A stretch of DNA of 20,838 nucleotides from Lachnospira sp. UBA4285. GTDB taxonomy: Bacteria > Bacillota > Clostridia > Lachnospirales > Lachnospiraceae. Position 1 is the stretch's first letter. Each line of letters starts with the position of its first letter. Shown in pieces: positions 1 through 6,956 of the stretch. Below the pieces are notes generated by a model. It was not told where the DNA came from, searched no databases, and saw only the letters and a program-made list of their open reading frames with translations. The position numbers and the translations under genes are program-made. The DNA is taken from assembly GCA_002394965.1 (NCBI GenBank), contig DGVL01000055.1:1062-21899 (forward strand). Direction: 5' to 3'.

Positions 1-845
1 TGGATCTCATCGATGAAGAGGATGATCTGTCCCTCACTCTTTCTGACTTCGTTCAGGACGCCTTTCAGTCTCTCCTCAAACTCACCTCTGTACTTGGCTC
101 CGGCTATGAGCGATCCCATATCCAGAGAGTACAGCTTCTTGTTCTTCAGTCCTTCCGGCACATCTTTGCGGACGATCCGCTGCGCGAGTCCCTCCACGAC
201 GGCCGTCTTGCCCACGCCCGGCTCACCGATGAGAATCGGGTTGTTCTTGGTCTTGCGGGAAAGAATCCGGATCACATTGCGGATCTCCTCATCCCGGCCG
301 ATGACCGGATCGAGCTTGCCTTCCTGTGCCGCCTCGGTCATATCCGTGGCGTATTTTCTGAGTGTATCGTACGTGACTTCCGGGTTATCGGTTGTCACTG
401 CCTGATCCCCTCTGACTGACTGCAGCGCCTTCAGGAATTGGTCTTTCGTGACGCCGTACTGGCGGAAAAGACCTTTGATTCCCTCATTAGGAGAAGCGAT
501 CAGCGAGAGAAACAGGTGTTCAACCGACACATAGGAATCACCCATGCGCTTTGCAATATCTTCGGCCCCCAGCAGTGCGTCGTTAAGCGACGGACTGATC
601 TGTCTCTGTACATTGGAGCCGGAGACCTTGACTTTCTTCTGAAGAAGATCGTCAAGACTCTGCATGAAACTCTTTTTATCGATACCCATCTTCTCGATCA
701 GGCTGGCGATAAGGCTGTCCTCGACCGTCATCAGGCTGTACAGAAAATGTTCCTGATCGATTGTCTGGTTGCCGTGTTCATAAGCCACCTTCTCGCTTCC
801 GTTGAGCGCCTCGATGGATTTCTGCGTAAACTTGCTGATGTTCAT
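1..845 (-). CDS. clpB: ATP-dependent chaperone ClpB, N-terminal part (cut by window edge)
   Basis: About 281 codons of a ClpB-type Hsp100 disaggregase are present; the 3' part lies outside the window. The N-terminal Clp-N double repeat covers roughly residues 1-150 (it begins MNISKFTQKSIEALNGS). The first AAA+ module follows, with Walker A GEPGVGKTA near residue 205. The window ends inside Walker B (ILFIDEI). ClpB is a cytosolic hexamer that extracts polypeptides from aggregates together with DnaK. The Clp-N repeat plus the spacing to Walker A fit ClpB better than ClpC, although the diagnostic middle domain is not visible. The ATG at 845-843 has an AAGGTGA Shine-Dalgarno six bases upstream. 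A CIRCE operator lies about 100 bases upstream, so HrcA heat-shock control is expected. Confidence 0.93.
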   Translation of the reverse strand, partial: MNISKFTQKSIEALNGSEKVAYEHGNQTIDQEHFLYSLMTVEDSLIASLIEKMGIDKKSFMQSLDDLLQKKVKVSGSNVQRQISPSLNDALLGAEDIAKRMGDSYVSVEHLFLSLIASPNEGIKGLFRQYGVTKDQFLKALQSVRGDQAVTTDNPEVTYDTLRKYATDMTEAAQEGKLDPVIGRDEEIRNVIRILSRKTKNNPILIGEPGVGKTAVVEGLAQRIVRKDVPEGLKNKKLYSLDMGSLIAGAKYRGEFEERLKGVLNEVRKSEGQIILFIDEI

Positions 846-932
846 GGTATCACCTTCTTTCATACGGGATCCCGCATGGAATCTGTTGCTTATTCCTCCT
901 GCCGGATCCTCTTGTTTCCTTTCACATCATCA

Positions 933-961
933 TTTCTACCACGCATTGTTAGCACTGTCAA
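933..961 (-). promoter_or_regulatory. clpB promoter candidate, proximal
   Basis: On the minus strand a perfect TTGACA (956-961) is followed after 17 bases by TAGAAA (933-938). A TGG just upstream of the -10 box gives an extended -10. The -35 box lies within CIRCE, so HrcA binding would block it. Confidence 0.5.
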
Positions 962-975
962 CAGGTGAGTGCTAA
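949..975 (-). promoter_or_regulatory. CIRCE operator (HrcA binding site) upstream of clpB
   Basis: On the plus strand the arms are TTAGCACTG (949-957) and GAGTGCTAA (967-975), with a nine-base spacer. This matches the CIRCE consensus TTAGCACTC-N9-GAGTGCTAA with one mismatch in one arm. CIRCE is the operator of the heat-shock repressor HrcA. It overlaps the -35 box of one promoter candidate and the expected start region of the other, which is where a repressor would act. I see no CtsR-type heptad repeat (GGTCAAA) here. Confidence 0.9.
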
Positions 976-976
976 T

Positions 977-1005
977 TTTATAAAAGCTTAACATTTCCGG
1001 ATCAA
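977..1005 (-). promoter_or_regulatory. clpB promoter candidate, distal
   Basis: On the minus strand TTGATC (1000-1005) and TATAAA (977-982) are separated by 17 bases. Initiation would fall about 970, inside CIRCE, the usual arrangement for HrcA-repressed promoters. Confidence 0.55.
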
Positions 1006-1049
1006 TAAAGGCAGAGACAGGCTCCCTGCAGCCCGTCCCTGCCTCTGTC
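1001..1049 (-). terminator. Terminator of the glycerol operon
   Basis: A 12-bp stem with one mismatch and one G-U pair is formed by 1010-1021 and 1038-1049. On the minus strand it is followed by TTTATT. It lies 62 bases past the DUF1667 stop and just before the clpB promoters. The weak U-tract lowers confidence. Confidence 0.55.
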
Positions 1050-1110
1050 AAACATATGTATATCCGCCTTACGGGCAGTCCCGCACCAACGCTCTTCTGC
1101 TGCTGTACTT

Positions 1111-1482
1111 TCACCCTGCCTTCGCGATGTTCTTGGTCGCAACGATGTTCACGCCGGTTCCCGCCACGTCCGGCAGGATCACATCTCCGATTGCAACCGG
1201 GGCTTTCACGTGGATCTCCTCGACAACCGACATGACATCGAAGATCTTTCCCTTCGGGATGTCTTTCTCTGTCTTGACGGACACCACCGGAAGTTCACCG
1301 CCGTCTACCTTGACTGTTGTCGTCACGACGCGGGTCGGGGAAACAACTTCCTTTGCGGCATAGATCTCGCCTCTCTTGCAGGTATTGCCGGTGATCTTCA
1401 ATACCTTTCCGTCTTCCATGTCCACTGAAATCTGACAGCCCATCGGGCAGCAGATACAGGTAAGATGCTTTGTCTCAACCAT
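1111..1482 (-). CDS. DUF1667 cysteine-rich (probable Fe-S) protein
   Basis: This 123-residue protein has cysteines at 9, 11, 12, 16 and 35, in the motif CICCPMGC followed 19 residues later by a lone Cys in CKRGE. The pattern resembles the N-terminal [4Fe-4S] segment of molybdopterin oxidoreductases and is typical of DUF1667. The rest is a small beta-rich domain without catalytic motifs that I recognise. It starts two bases after the oxidoreductase stop, with AGGAGG inside the end of that gene, so the two are very probably translationally coupled. In related clostridial operons a DUF1667 gene accompanies GlpA-like and GlpB-like flavoproteins. By position it could be an electron-transfer subunit, taking the place GlpC has in the Escherichia coli complex. 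That role is inferred from context. Confidence 0.85.
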   Translation of the reverse strand: MVETKHLTCICCPMGCQISVDMEDGKVLKITGNTCKRGEIYAAKEVVSPTRVVTTTVKVDGGELPVVSVKTEKDIPKGKIFDVMSVVEEIHVKAPVAIGDVILPDVAGTGVNIVATKNIAKAG

Positions 1483-1484
1483 CT

Positions 1485-2747
1485 TCAGGCCTCCTCGATT
1501 CTGACTGTAATTTCCTTCAGGCCGTCTCTGGCAAGCAGGGTCTTCTTCGGAAGGATCACCTGCTCCATCTCGCCCGGAGCCATGATCTGCTTTTTCCGGT
1601 GCTGGATCCGCTCATCGTCCAGATAAACGCTGATGAAAGAATTCTTGAAGACCTTTCCGACGCGGAAGCGCACGGTCACCATTTCGTCGCACAGCTTCGG
1701 GTCAACCGTTGTCGGAACCGTGTAGCGCACGCCGTCGACGGCTCTGACCGGAACAGCCGAATCGCTCTTCTTCTCACCGCTCGTGATGTATTCCGCCGCG
1801 TGGCGCCCGGCCGACGCTGCCTCTTCGGACACATAGTCGACCAGATCGTGAACGTGCAGAACATTCCCGCAGGCAAAGACGCCGTCAATACTTGTCTCGA
1901 GCCGGTCATTGACAAAGGCACCTCTTGTCACCGGATTCAACGCCACGCCGGCACACTTGCTCAGCTCATTCTCCGGGAGGAGCCCGACTGACAGCAGAAC
2001 TGTATCACAGCTGTAGTCCTCCTCGGTTCCCGGGATAGGCTTCATGTGTTCGTCTACCTGCGCGATGGTGACACCCTCGACTCTTTCCTTGCCACGGATA
2101 TCCACAAGCGTGTGGGACAGCTTGAGCGGGATGCCAAAGTCATCCAGGCACTGTACGATGTTCCGCTTCAGGCCACCGGAATATGGCATGATCTCGGCCA
2201 CCACCTTGACTTTCGCCCCCTCCAGCGTCATACGCCTTGCCATGATGAGGCCAATGTCACCAGATCCGAGAATGACAACTTCCCGTCCCGGCATATACCC
2301 CTCGATGTTGATCAGGCGCTGCGCCGTGCCGGCGGAAAAAATTCCCGCCGGACGAAAACCCGGGATATTCAAGGCCCCTCTTGGCCTCTCGCGGCACCCC
2401 ATGGCCAGGATGACAGCCCTGGCTTTCAGCTGGAACATGCCATCCTCACGATTCATGGCTGTCACAATCTTGTCCGGTGTGATATCCATGACCATCGTCG
2501 AGAGTCTGTACTCGATCTTCCGTTCGAGTACCTGACGGATGAAACGGTCCGCGTATTCCGGCCCGGTCAGCTCTTCTTTGAATGTATGCAGGCCGAAACC
2601 GTTGTGAATGCACTGGTTGAGGATTCCGCCGAGACAGTTGTCGCGCTCGAGTATCAGGATATCCCGAATGCCGGCATCATATGCGGATACAGCCGCCGCC
2701 AGTCCGGCCGGGCCGCCGCCTATGATGACCAGATCACAGTTCTTCAT
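1485..2747 (-). CDS. NAD(P)/FAD-dependent oxidoreductase of the glycerol operon
   Basis: This 420-residue flavoprotein opens with the FAD-binding motif GGGPAG at residues 10-15. A cysteine-containing CLGGILNQCIHNGFG segment follows, then AMGCRERPRG and a second dinucleotide fold (VILGSGDIG). The closing FAD motif is GVFACGNVLHVHD. The last ~90 residues form a separate C-terminal domain. The family is the pyridine nucleotide-disulfide oxidoreductase group that includes subunits of opine/cyanide-forming oxidases. Its likely role is to pass electrons from the neighbouring glycerol-3-phosphate dehydrogenase to NAD(P) or another acceptor; this is inferred from the operon. ATG at 2747 is preferred over an in-frame TTG at 2756, because the AGGAGG is ten bases from the ATG but only one from the TTG. 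The gene begins five bases after the GlpA-like stop. Confidence 0.88.
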   Translation of the reverse strand: MKNCDLVIIGGGPAGLAAAVSAYDAGIRDILILERDNCLGGILNQCIHNGFGLHTFKEELTGPEYADRFIRQVLERKIEYRLSTMVMDITPDKIVTAMNREDGMFQLKARAVILAMGCRERPRGALNIPGFRPAGIFSAGTAQRLINIEGYMPGREVVILGSGDIGLIMARRMTLEGAKVKVVAEIMPYSGGLKRNIVQCLDDFGIPLKLSHTLVDIRGKERVEGVTIAQVDEHMKPIPGTEEDYSCDTVLLSVGLLPENELSKCAGVALNPVTRGAFVNDRLETSIDGVFACGNVLHVHDLVDYVSEEAASAGRHAAEYITSGEKKSDSAVPVRAVDGVRYTVPTTVDPKLCDEMVTVRFRVGKVFKNSFISVYLDDERIQHRKKQIMAPGEMEQVILPKKTLLARDGLKEITVRIEEA

Positions 2748-2752
2748 ATGTC

Positions 2753-4201
2753 TCAAACCTCCTCACTCCTCTTGCTGTAACCGAACACAATCTGCGACTT
2801 TCCGCCGCTCTTGGTGATATCCGTCATCGGCACGTTCCGGTATTTCTTCAGCAGATCCATGACGCGCGGCGAGCAGAAGCCGCCCTGACATCTCCCCATG
2901 CCAGCGCGCACTCTTCTCTTGACACCGTCAAGAGACTTCGCGCCCAGAGGTCTTGTGATCGCGTCGATAATCTCGCCTTCCGTCACGGACTCGCAGCGAC
3001 AGATGATGGTCCCGTACGCGGGGTTTTTACGGATCAGCTCATTGCGTTCTTCCAGCGTGAGCTTCTTCGGATCAAGGATGCCCTTGCGCCTGCCGTTAAA
3101 ATTCTCATTTTTTACTGCCTTGAGCTTTTCAGCGATTTCCCCGGCAAGCGTCCGGCCGATGGCCGGAGCCGAAGTCAGACCCGGCGATTCGATGCCGGCC
3201 GCGTCGAAGAATCCGGCAGCATCTTCCGGCTCTCCGATGACGAAATCATCTCCGTCTTCATGAGCCCGCAATCCCGCAAATGAAGTGATGACCTCTCTTG
3301 TCGGAATGTTCTTCACCCCGCGGAAGCACTTGGTGTTGACTTCCGTAAGACCGGCGCCGGTCGTATTGGTCGCTTCCTTGTCGTCGACGTCAACAGCAGT
3401 CGGTCCGAGCAGCAGGTTACCGTGAATTGTCGGGGATACGAGAATACCCTTGCCGAACTCATTCGGCAGCACGAAAATCGTGTGCTTCACGTGTCCGCCG
3501 GCCGTGTGATCGAGCAGACAGTACTCACCCTTGCGCGCGGTGATATGAAGCTTTTTCGCACTCACCATGTTGTGAATCGCATCAGCATACACACCGGCCG
3601 CATTGACGACTGTCCTGGTGTTGTACACACCGGCAGCGGTCCTGACAACATACGAGCCGTCATCCTCCTTTGAAACCGAAGAAACTTCCTCATTGAATCG
3701 GAATTCCACGCCGTTGGTATACGCATTTTCCGCCATGGCGATTGTGAGAAGGAACGGACAGATTATCCCGGCCGTCGGCGCGTAAAGTGCAGAGACAACA
3801 TCATCGGACAGGTTCGGTTCCATCTCGTGAAGACGATCAATATCGGTGATGATCTCCAGGCCTTTGATGCCATTGGCCAGACCGCGCTCATAGAGCGCCT
3901 GCAGTTTCTTCGGATCATCGTTCTTCAGGCACACCACAAAAGATCCGATTCGGGAGAACGGGACATCCAGATCATCCGCAACCTCTCCCATCATCTCATT
4001 GCCGAGGCGGTTGAGTTTCGCCTTGAGCGTCCCCGGAACTGCGTCATAGCCGGCGTGCACGATTGCCGAGTTGGCCTTTGATGTGCCGGTGCAGACATCT
4101 TCACCCTTTTCCAGTACCAGTGTTCTGAGCTTATAGCGGGAAAGCTCTCTTGCGATGGAGCATCCCGTGACACCGGCACCGATGATGATTACATCATACA
4201 T
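2753..4201 (-). CDS. glpA: GlpA-like FAD-dependent glycerol-3-phosphate dehydrogenase with BFD-like Fe-S domain
   Basis: This 482-residue protein starts with a DAO-type FAD fold (IIIGAGVTG near residues 6-13; GTSKANSAIVHAGYD near 38-52). It ends in a BFD-like [2Fe-2S] domain with Cys401, Cys403, Cys438 and Cys443 (CRC and CQGGFC). The expected reaction is oxidation of sn-glycerol 3-phosphate to dihydroxyacetone phosphate. The gene follows glpK by ten bases and precedes the FAD oxidoreductase and DUF1667 genes, so GlpK's product would be its substrate. ATG at 4201 has AAGGAG at good spacing. The frame stays open 113 codons further upstream, but that part is antisense to the glpK end and low-complexity Arg/Ser. 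The symbol is by family and context; an L-2-hydroxyglutarate oxidase-like activity cannot be excluded from sequence alone. Confidence 0.85.
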   Translation of the reverse strand: MYDVIIIGAGVTGCSIARELSRYKLRTLVLEKGEDVCTGTSKANSAIVHAGYDAVPGTLKAKLNRLGNEMMGEVADDLDVPFSRIGSFVVCLKNDDPKKLQALYERGLANGIKGLEIITDIDRLHEMEPNLSDDVVSALYAPTAGIICPFLLTIAMAENAYTNGVEFRFNEEVSSVSKEDDGSYVVRTAAGVYNTRTVVNAAGVYADAIHNMVSAKKLHITARKGEYCLLDHTAGGHVKHTIFVLPNEFGKGILVSPTIHGNLLLGPTAVDVDDKEATNTTGAGLTEVNTKCFRGVKNIPTREVITSFAGLRAHEDGDDFVIGEPEDAAGFFDAAGIESPGLTSAPAIGRTLAGEIAEKLKAVKNENFNGRRKGILDPKKLTLEERNELIRKNPAYGTIICRCESVTEGEIIDAITRPLGAKSLDGVKRRVRAGMGRCQGGFCSPRVMDLLKKYRNVPMTDITKSGGKSQIVFGYSKRSEEV

Positions 4202-4211
4202 GTGCTTCTCC

Positions 4212-5762
4212 TTATTCTTTGAGCAGCGAATTACTGCTCGTTTTCTGCAGCGGGCCGTCGTTCCAGTCCTCTTTTGCCCATCCGAACGAATAGCGGACCG
4301 CCTTGTTCCACCCGTCGACCTTGCGCTTGCGGGTCTCCTCGTCAATCGACGGCTGGAATGTCCGGTCCGTCTTCCAGATCCGGGACAGCTCCTCCCTGTC
4401 GTTCCAGAAACCAGACGCGAGTCCTGACAGATAGGCTGCACCCATAGCCGTCGTCTCGACGCACTTCGGGCGCATGACCGGAATGTTGCTGACGTCTGCC
4501 TGCGTCTGAAGCAGATAATTGTTATGGCTTGCCCCGCCATCGACCTTCAGTGCATACAGATCGATGCCGGAATCCGCGCACATCGCCTTCAGGACGTCGT
4601 TGACCTGATACGCCAGGGAATCCAGCGTAGCCCGGATGATGTGATACTTGTTCACCCCCCGGGTGAGACCTACGATTGTTCCGCGCGCATACGGATCCCA
4701 GTGCGGTGCTCCCAGTCCGGCGAACGCCGGAACCACATAACAGCCAGCCGTATCCTTGACTTTTCTGGCCATGTACTCGGAGTCTTCCGAGGAATCGATG
4801 AGACGCATCTCATCCCGGAGCCACTGGATAGCGGCGCCGGCAATAAAGATCGAGCCTTCCAGCGCGTATGTTATCTTGCCGTCAAGCCCCCACCCGATCG
4901 TCGTGAGCAGCCCGTGGCTGGATGTGACCGGTTTGTCCCCGGTATTCATGAGCAGGAACCCACCGGTGCCGTAGGTGTTCTTCACCTCACCCGGCTGAAA
5001 GCAGGTCTGTCCGAACAGAGCAGACTGCTGATCACCTGCCGCGCCGCTGATGGGGATCTCACGCCCGAAGAAGGACTCATCGCTGAATCCGTAGACCTGG
5101 CTGGAAGGTACGACTCTCGGGAGCATCTGCTTAGGAATATCCAGCAGCCTCAGTATATCATCATCCCAGTCCAGGGTGTGAATATTAAACAGCATGGTCC
5201 GGGAGGCGTTCGAGTAATCGGTCACATGAACACGCCTGCGGGTAAGCTTCCAGATGAGCCACGTCTCCACCGTCCCGAACAGTAGTTCTCCGTTCTCAGC
5301 ACGCTTTCTGGCGCCTTCCACGTGATCCAGAATCCACTTCAGTTTTGTGCCGGAAAAATATGGATCCAGAATAAGCCCTGTTTTTTCGCGGATCATCCCG
5401 CCGTATCCTTCTTCGGCGAGCTTATCGGTATAATCCGCCGTGCGGCGGCACTGCCAGACAATCGCATGATAAACAGGCTCTCCGGTCTTTTTGTCCCACA
5501 CCAGAGTTGTCTCTCGCTGGTTCGTGATTCCGATAGAAACGATATCGGACGCCGTGATGTTGATTTTCTGCATCGCTTCGACCGCTACCGAGAGCTGGGA
5601 TGCCCAGATCTCATTTCCGTCATGCTCGACCCATCCCGGTTTCGGATAGTACTGGCGGAATTCGCGTTGAGATACGGAGGCAACCTCGCCCTTCCGGTTG
5701 AAGAGAATGCAGCGGTTGCTCGTCGTCCCGGAATCAAGAGCCATAATGTATTTCTCGGACAT
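4212..5762 (-). CDS. glpK: Glycerol kinase
   Basis: This 516-residue FGGY-family kinase phosphorylates glycerol with ATP to sn-glycerol 3-phosphate in the cytosol. Visible motifs are the N-terminal phosphate-binding DSGTTSNR (residues 10-17), WVEHDGNEIW, GITNQRET, the AGDQQSALFGQ loop with its catalytic Asp, and GTGGFLLMNTG. The length is slightly above the usual ~500. The segment just before AGDQQ contains no histidine. The HPr-phosphorylated histidine of enterococcal and Bacillus GlpK lies in that stretch, so PTS activation by that route looks absent. ATG at 5762 has an AGGGAG Shine-Dalgarno seven bases upstream. It is the first gene of the operon. Confidence 0.97.
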   Translation of the reverse strand: MSEKYIMALDSGTTSNRCILFNRKGEVASVSQREFRQYYPKPGWVEHDGNEIWASQLSVAVEAMQKINITASDIVSIGITNQRETTLVWDKKTGEPVYHAIVWQCRRTADYTDKLAEEGYGGMIREKTGLILDPYFSGTKLKWILDHVEGARKRAENGELLFGTVETWLIWKLTRRRVHVTDYSNASRTMLFNIHTLDWDDDILRLLDIPKQMLPRVVPSSQVYGFSDESFFGREIPISGAAGDQQSALFGQTCFQPGEVKNTYGTGGFLLMNTGDKPVTSSHGLLTTIGWGLDGKITYALEGSIFIAGAAIQWLRDEMRLIDSSEDSEYMARKVKDTAGCYVVPAFAGLGAPHWDPYARGTIVGLTRGVNKYHIIRATLDSLAYQVNDVLKAMCADSGIDLYALKVDGGASHNNYLLQTQADVSNIPVMRPKCVETTAMGAAYLSGLASGFWNDREELSRIWKTDRTFQPSIDEETRKRKVDGWNKAVRYSFGWAKEDWNDGPLQKTSSNSLLKE

Positions 5763-5800
5763 TGATGGTCTCCCTGATTTTCACAAAAATTCTACTCCCT

Positions 5801-5809
5801 ATTTTAACA
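5801..5809 (-). promoter_or_regulatory. Probable glp operon promoter (extended -10)
   Basis: On the minus strand TGT-TAAAAT forms an extended -10 box 39 bases before the glpK start. No good -35 box is visible at normal spacing. No clear cre site was recognised near it, so any catabolite control remains open. Confidence 0.45.
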
Positions 5810-5845
5810 TAGTCACCTCGAAAAAGCAGTCGGAAATTGAATCTT

Positions 5846-5889
5846 AATCGAGTAGGAGGCGGTAATTAGCCGCCGTCCTCTCACACCGC
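5846..5889 (-). other. Possible 3' scar of a group II intron (domain VI-like hairpin)
   Basis: A hairpin of AGGA-GGCGG paired with CCGCC-TCCT, with one bulged base and a seven-base loop, spans 5854-5879. Read on the minus strand, its flanks GGTGTGAGAGG and CCTACTCGAT remind me of the 3' end of bacterial group II introns (end of domain V, domain VI, intron end). No complete domain V and no reverse transcriptase are present, because the sequence upstream on that strand changes into another repeat at 5890. This is recognition from memory and may be wrong; an ordinary hairpin is the alternative. Confidence 0.3.
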
Positions 5890-5933
5890 TTATCCCAACT
5901 TTGAGATTATCCCTCATCGCAAAGTCGGGATAA
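5890..5933. repeat. Imperfect inverted repeat, candidate recombinase site
   Basis: Arms 5890-5903 (TTATCCCAACTTTG) and 5920-5933 (reverse complement TTATCCCGACTTTG) match at 13 of 14 positions around a 16-base centre. The centre holds a further TTATCCC. The element lies 65 bases before a decayed tyrosine recombinase and at the edge of the AT-rich patch. It may be a crossover or accessory arm site. A terminator is unlikely because no T-run follows on either strand. Confidence 0.5.
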
Positions 5934-5998
5934 TTCTATGCTGGCCCATACAATCGTTTGATTGTTTCATCATCGTCCTTGTATTCAAAATCCATGCT

Positions 5999-6468
5999 TT
6001 GAGAGGTTACAGTTACAGTACGCATGATCTCCTCTTGAATTTTTTCGAGTTTCTAAAAGAAAGCGGAAGTGCGGAAACAACGCTTGCAGCAATCAAAGCG
6101 TATCTGTGGTATGCTGCGGATCGAGATATTTTTATCCAGCCGGTCGCACTGTCGGCATCACATGTATCATTCCTCAAGGTGCCAAAACTTACGCGTGAGA
6201 TCATTTCGGAAGAAGACCTTTCTTCGTTGCTTGCCGCCCCACCTCCTACAAGGATTGATATACGGGATCAGACAATAATGATCCTTCTGTATGATTCTGC
6301 AATCCGGGTTTCGGAACTGGTATCCCTGAACGTGCGGTCTATCAATCTTGATGCAACTATACCCTATGATGCGGGCAACGAGGGAAAAAGAAAATCTTGC
6401 CTCTGATGAAAAAGCAGGCATGGCCTGACGATGAAGCTGAAATGGCACGGCTGTGCGTATTGAGGTAA
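5999..6468 (+). pseudogene. Tyrosine recombinase/integrase remnant (frameshifted, truncated)
   Basis: The first part (to 6406) reads as the core-binding end and start of the catalytic domain of a phage-integrase-family enzyme. It includes ILLYDSAIRVSELVSLNV, which carries the first catalytic Arg. The frame then shifts: between about 6370 and 6395 the homology moves to another frame, where GKKKILPLMKKQ resembles the usual GKGxKxRxVPL strand. That frame stops at 6468. The later catalytic residues (HxxR, H/W and the nucleophilic Tyr) are absent. The N-terminus is degraded too: the first possible start is a TTG without a Shine-Dalgarno, and the SAM-like domain looks shortened. It is the only convincing plus-strand gene trace outside lysR and is very probably the remains of a mobile element. 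Confidence 0.75.
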
Positions 6469-6474
6469 AAATGG

Positions 6475-6536
6475 TATCCTCATCTTTTTGAGAAACATTC
6501 CATGAAAATTAGTGTTATAGAGAAAAGATGGGGATA
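6475..6536. repeat. Inverted repeat with 14-base arms, downstream of the integrase remnant
   Basis: Arms 6475-6488 (TATCCTCATCTTTT) and 6523-6536 (AAAAGATGGGGATA) are complementary except for one G-T pair; the loop is 34 bases. The arms share a TATCCyCATC core with the centre of the repeat at 5890-5933. On the minus strand it follows the end of a small membrane-protein ORF by 40 bases, and a short T-run comes after it, so a long-loop terminator is the alternative reading. Confidence 0.45.
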
Positions 6537-6575
6537 AAAAATCCTGAGCATAATCCAACAGCACTTGTTTGAGGT

Positions 6576-6956
6576 TCAACTGCTGGATAGCCCTCCTCCC
6601 AGTTGTTTTTTCCGTTGTTTTAGCAACGAAAGTTTCAACGCCAATGAAATTATAGTCAGAACTGAAAGGGATATGGTTGAAATTCCAATCCTGTTTTGTA
6701 CGGCGAGTAAATCTCCTGTCCATGTTCCCAAACCATCCAACAGGATAACATAAAGTGCATATACAACCCATGCAATTGTCGCTGTGCAAAGATCACATAC
6801 GATTTGAACTACGTTATAAAGGGAAAACTTTCGTTTTGCACGGATGTTATAAATTGCGCTACACAAAAGAAACACTATTTCAAGATATAGGATACAATGG
6901 ATGGCGACAAAATACTTTGTTAGACGCAAAATTGCATGAAATACATATTCATTCAT
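6576..6956 (-). CDS. Hypothetical small membrane protein
   Basis: This 126-residue ORF has three strongly hydrophobic stretches at about residues 14-37, 48-75 and 92-112, separated by short basic loops (RAKRK and KQRKKQ). That pattern fits a polytopic inner-membrane protein with positive-inside loops. I recognise no family. Its ATG overlaps the stop of the next upstream ORF in ATGAATGA, which suggests translational coupling; no good Shine-Dalgarno is seen. The region is clearly more AT-rich than its neighbours and lies beside a recombinase remnant, so horizontal acquisition is likely. It may be intact cargo or a leftover fragment. Confidence 0.45.
   Translation of the reverse strand: MNEYVFHAILRLTKYFVAIHCILYLEIVFLLCSAIYNIRAKRKFSLYNVVQIVCDLCTATIAWVVYALYVILLDGLGTWTGDLLAVQNRIGISTISLSVLTIISLALKLSLLKQRKKQLGGGLSSS

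Noticed and set aside
4202..4540. In-frame 113-codon N-terminal extension of the GlpA-like dehydrogenase
   Set aside because: It lies fully within the glpK 3' end in another frame, is Arg/Ser-rich low complexity, and the FAD fold starts right after the ATG at 4201 with its own Shine-Dalgarno.
6364..6789. 141-codon minus-strand frame across the integrase remnant
   Set aside because: Overlaps the pseudogene, the inverted repeat and the better membrane-protein frame; no start signal or family resemblance.
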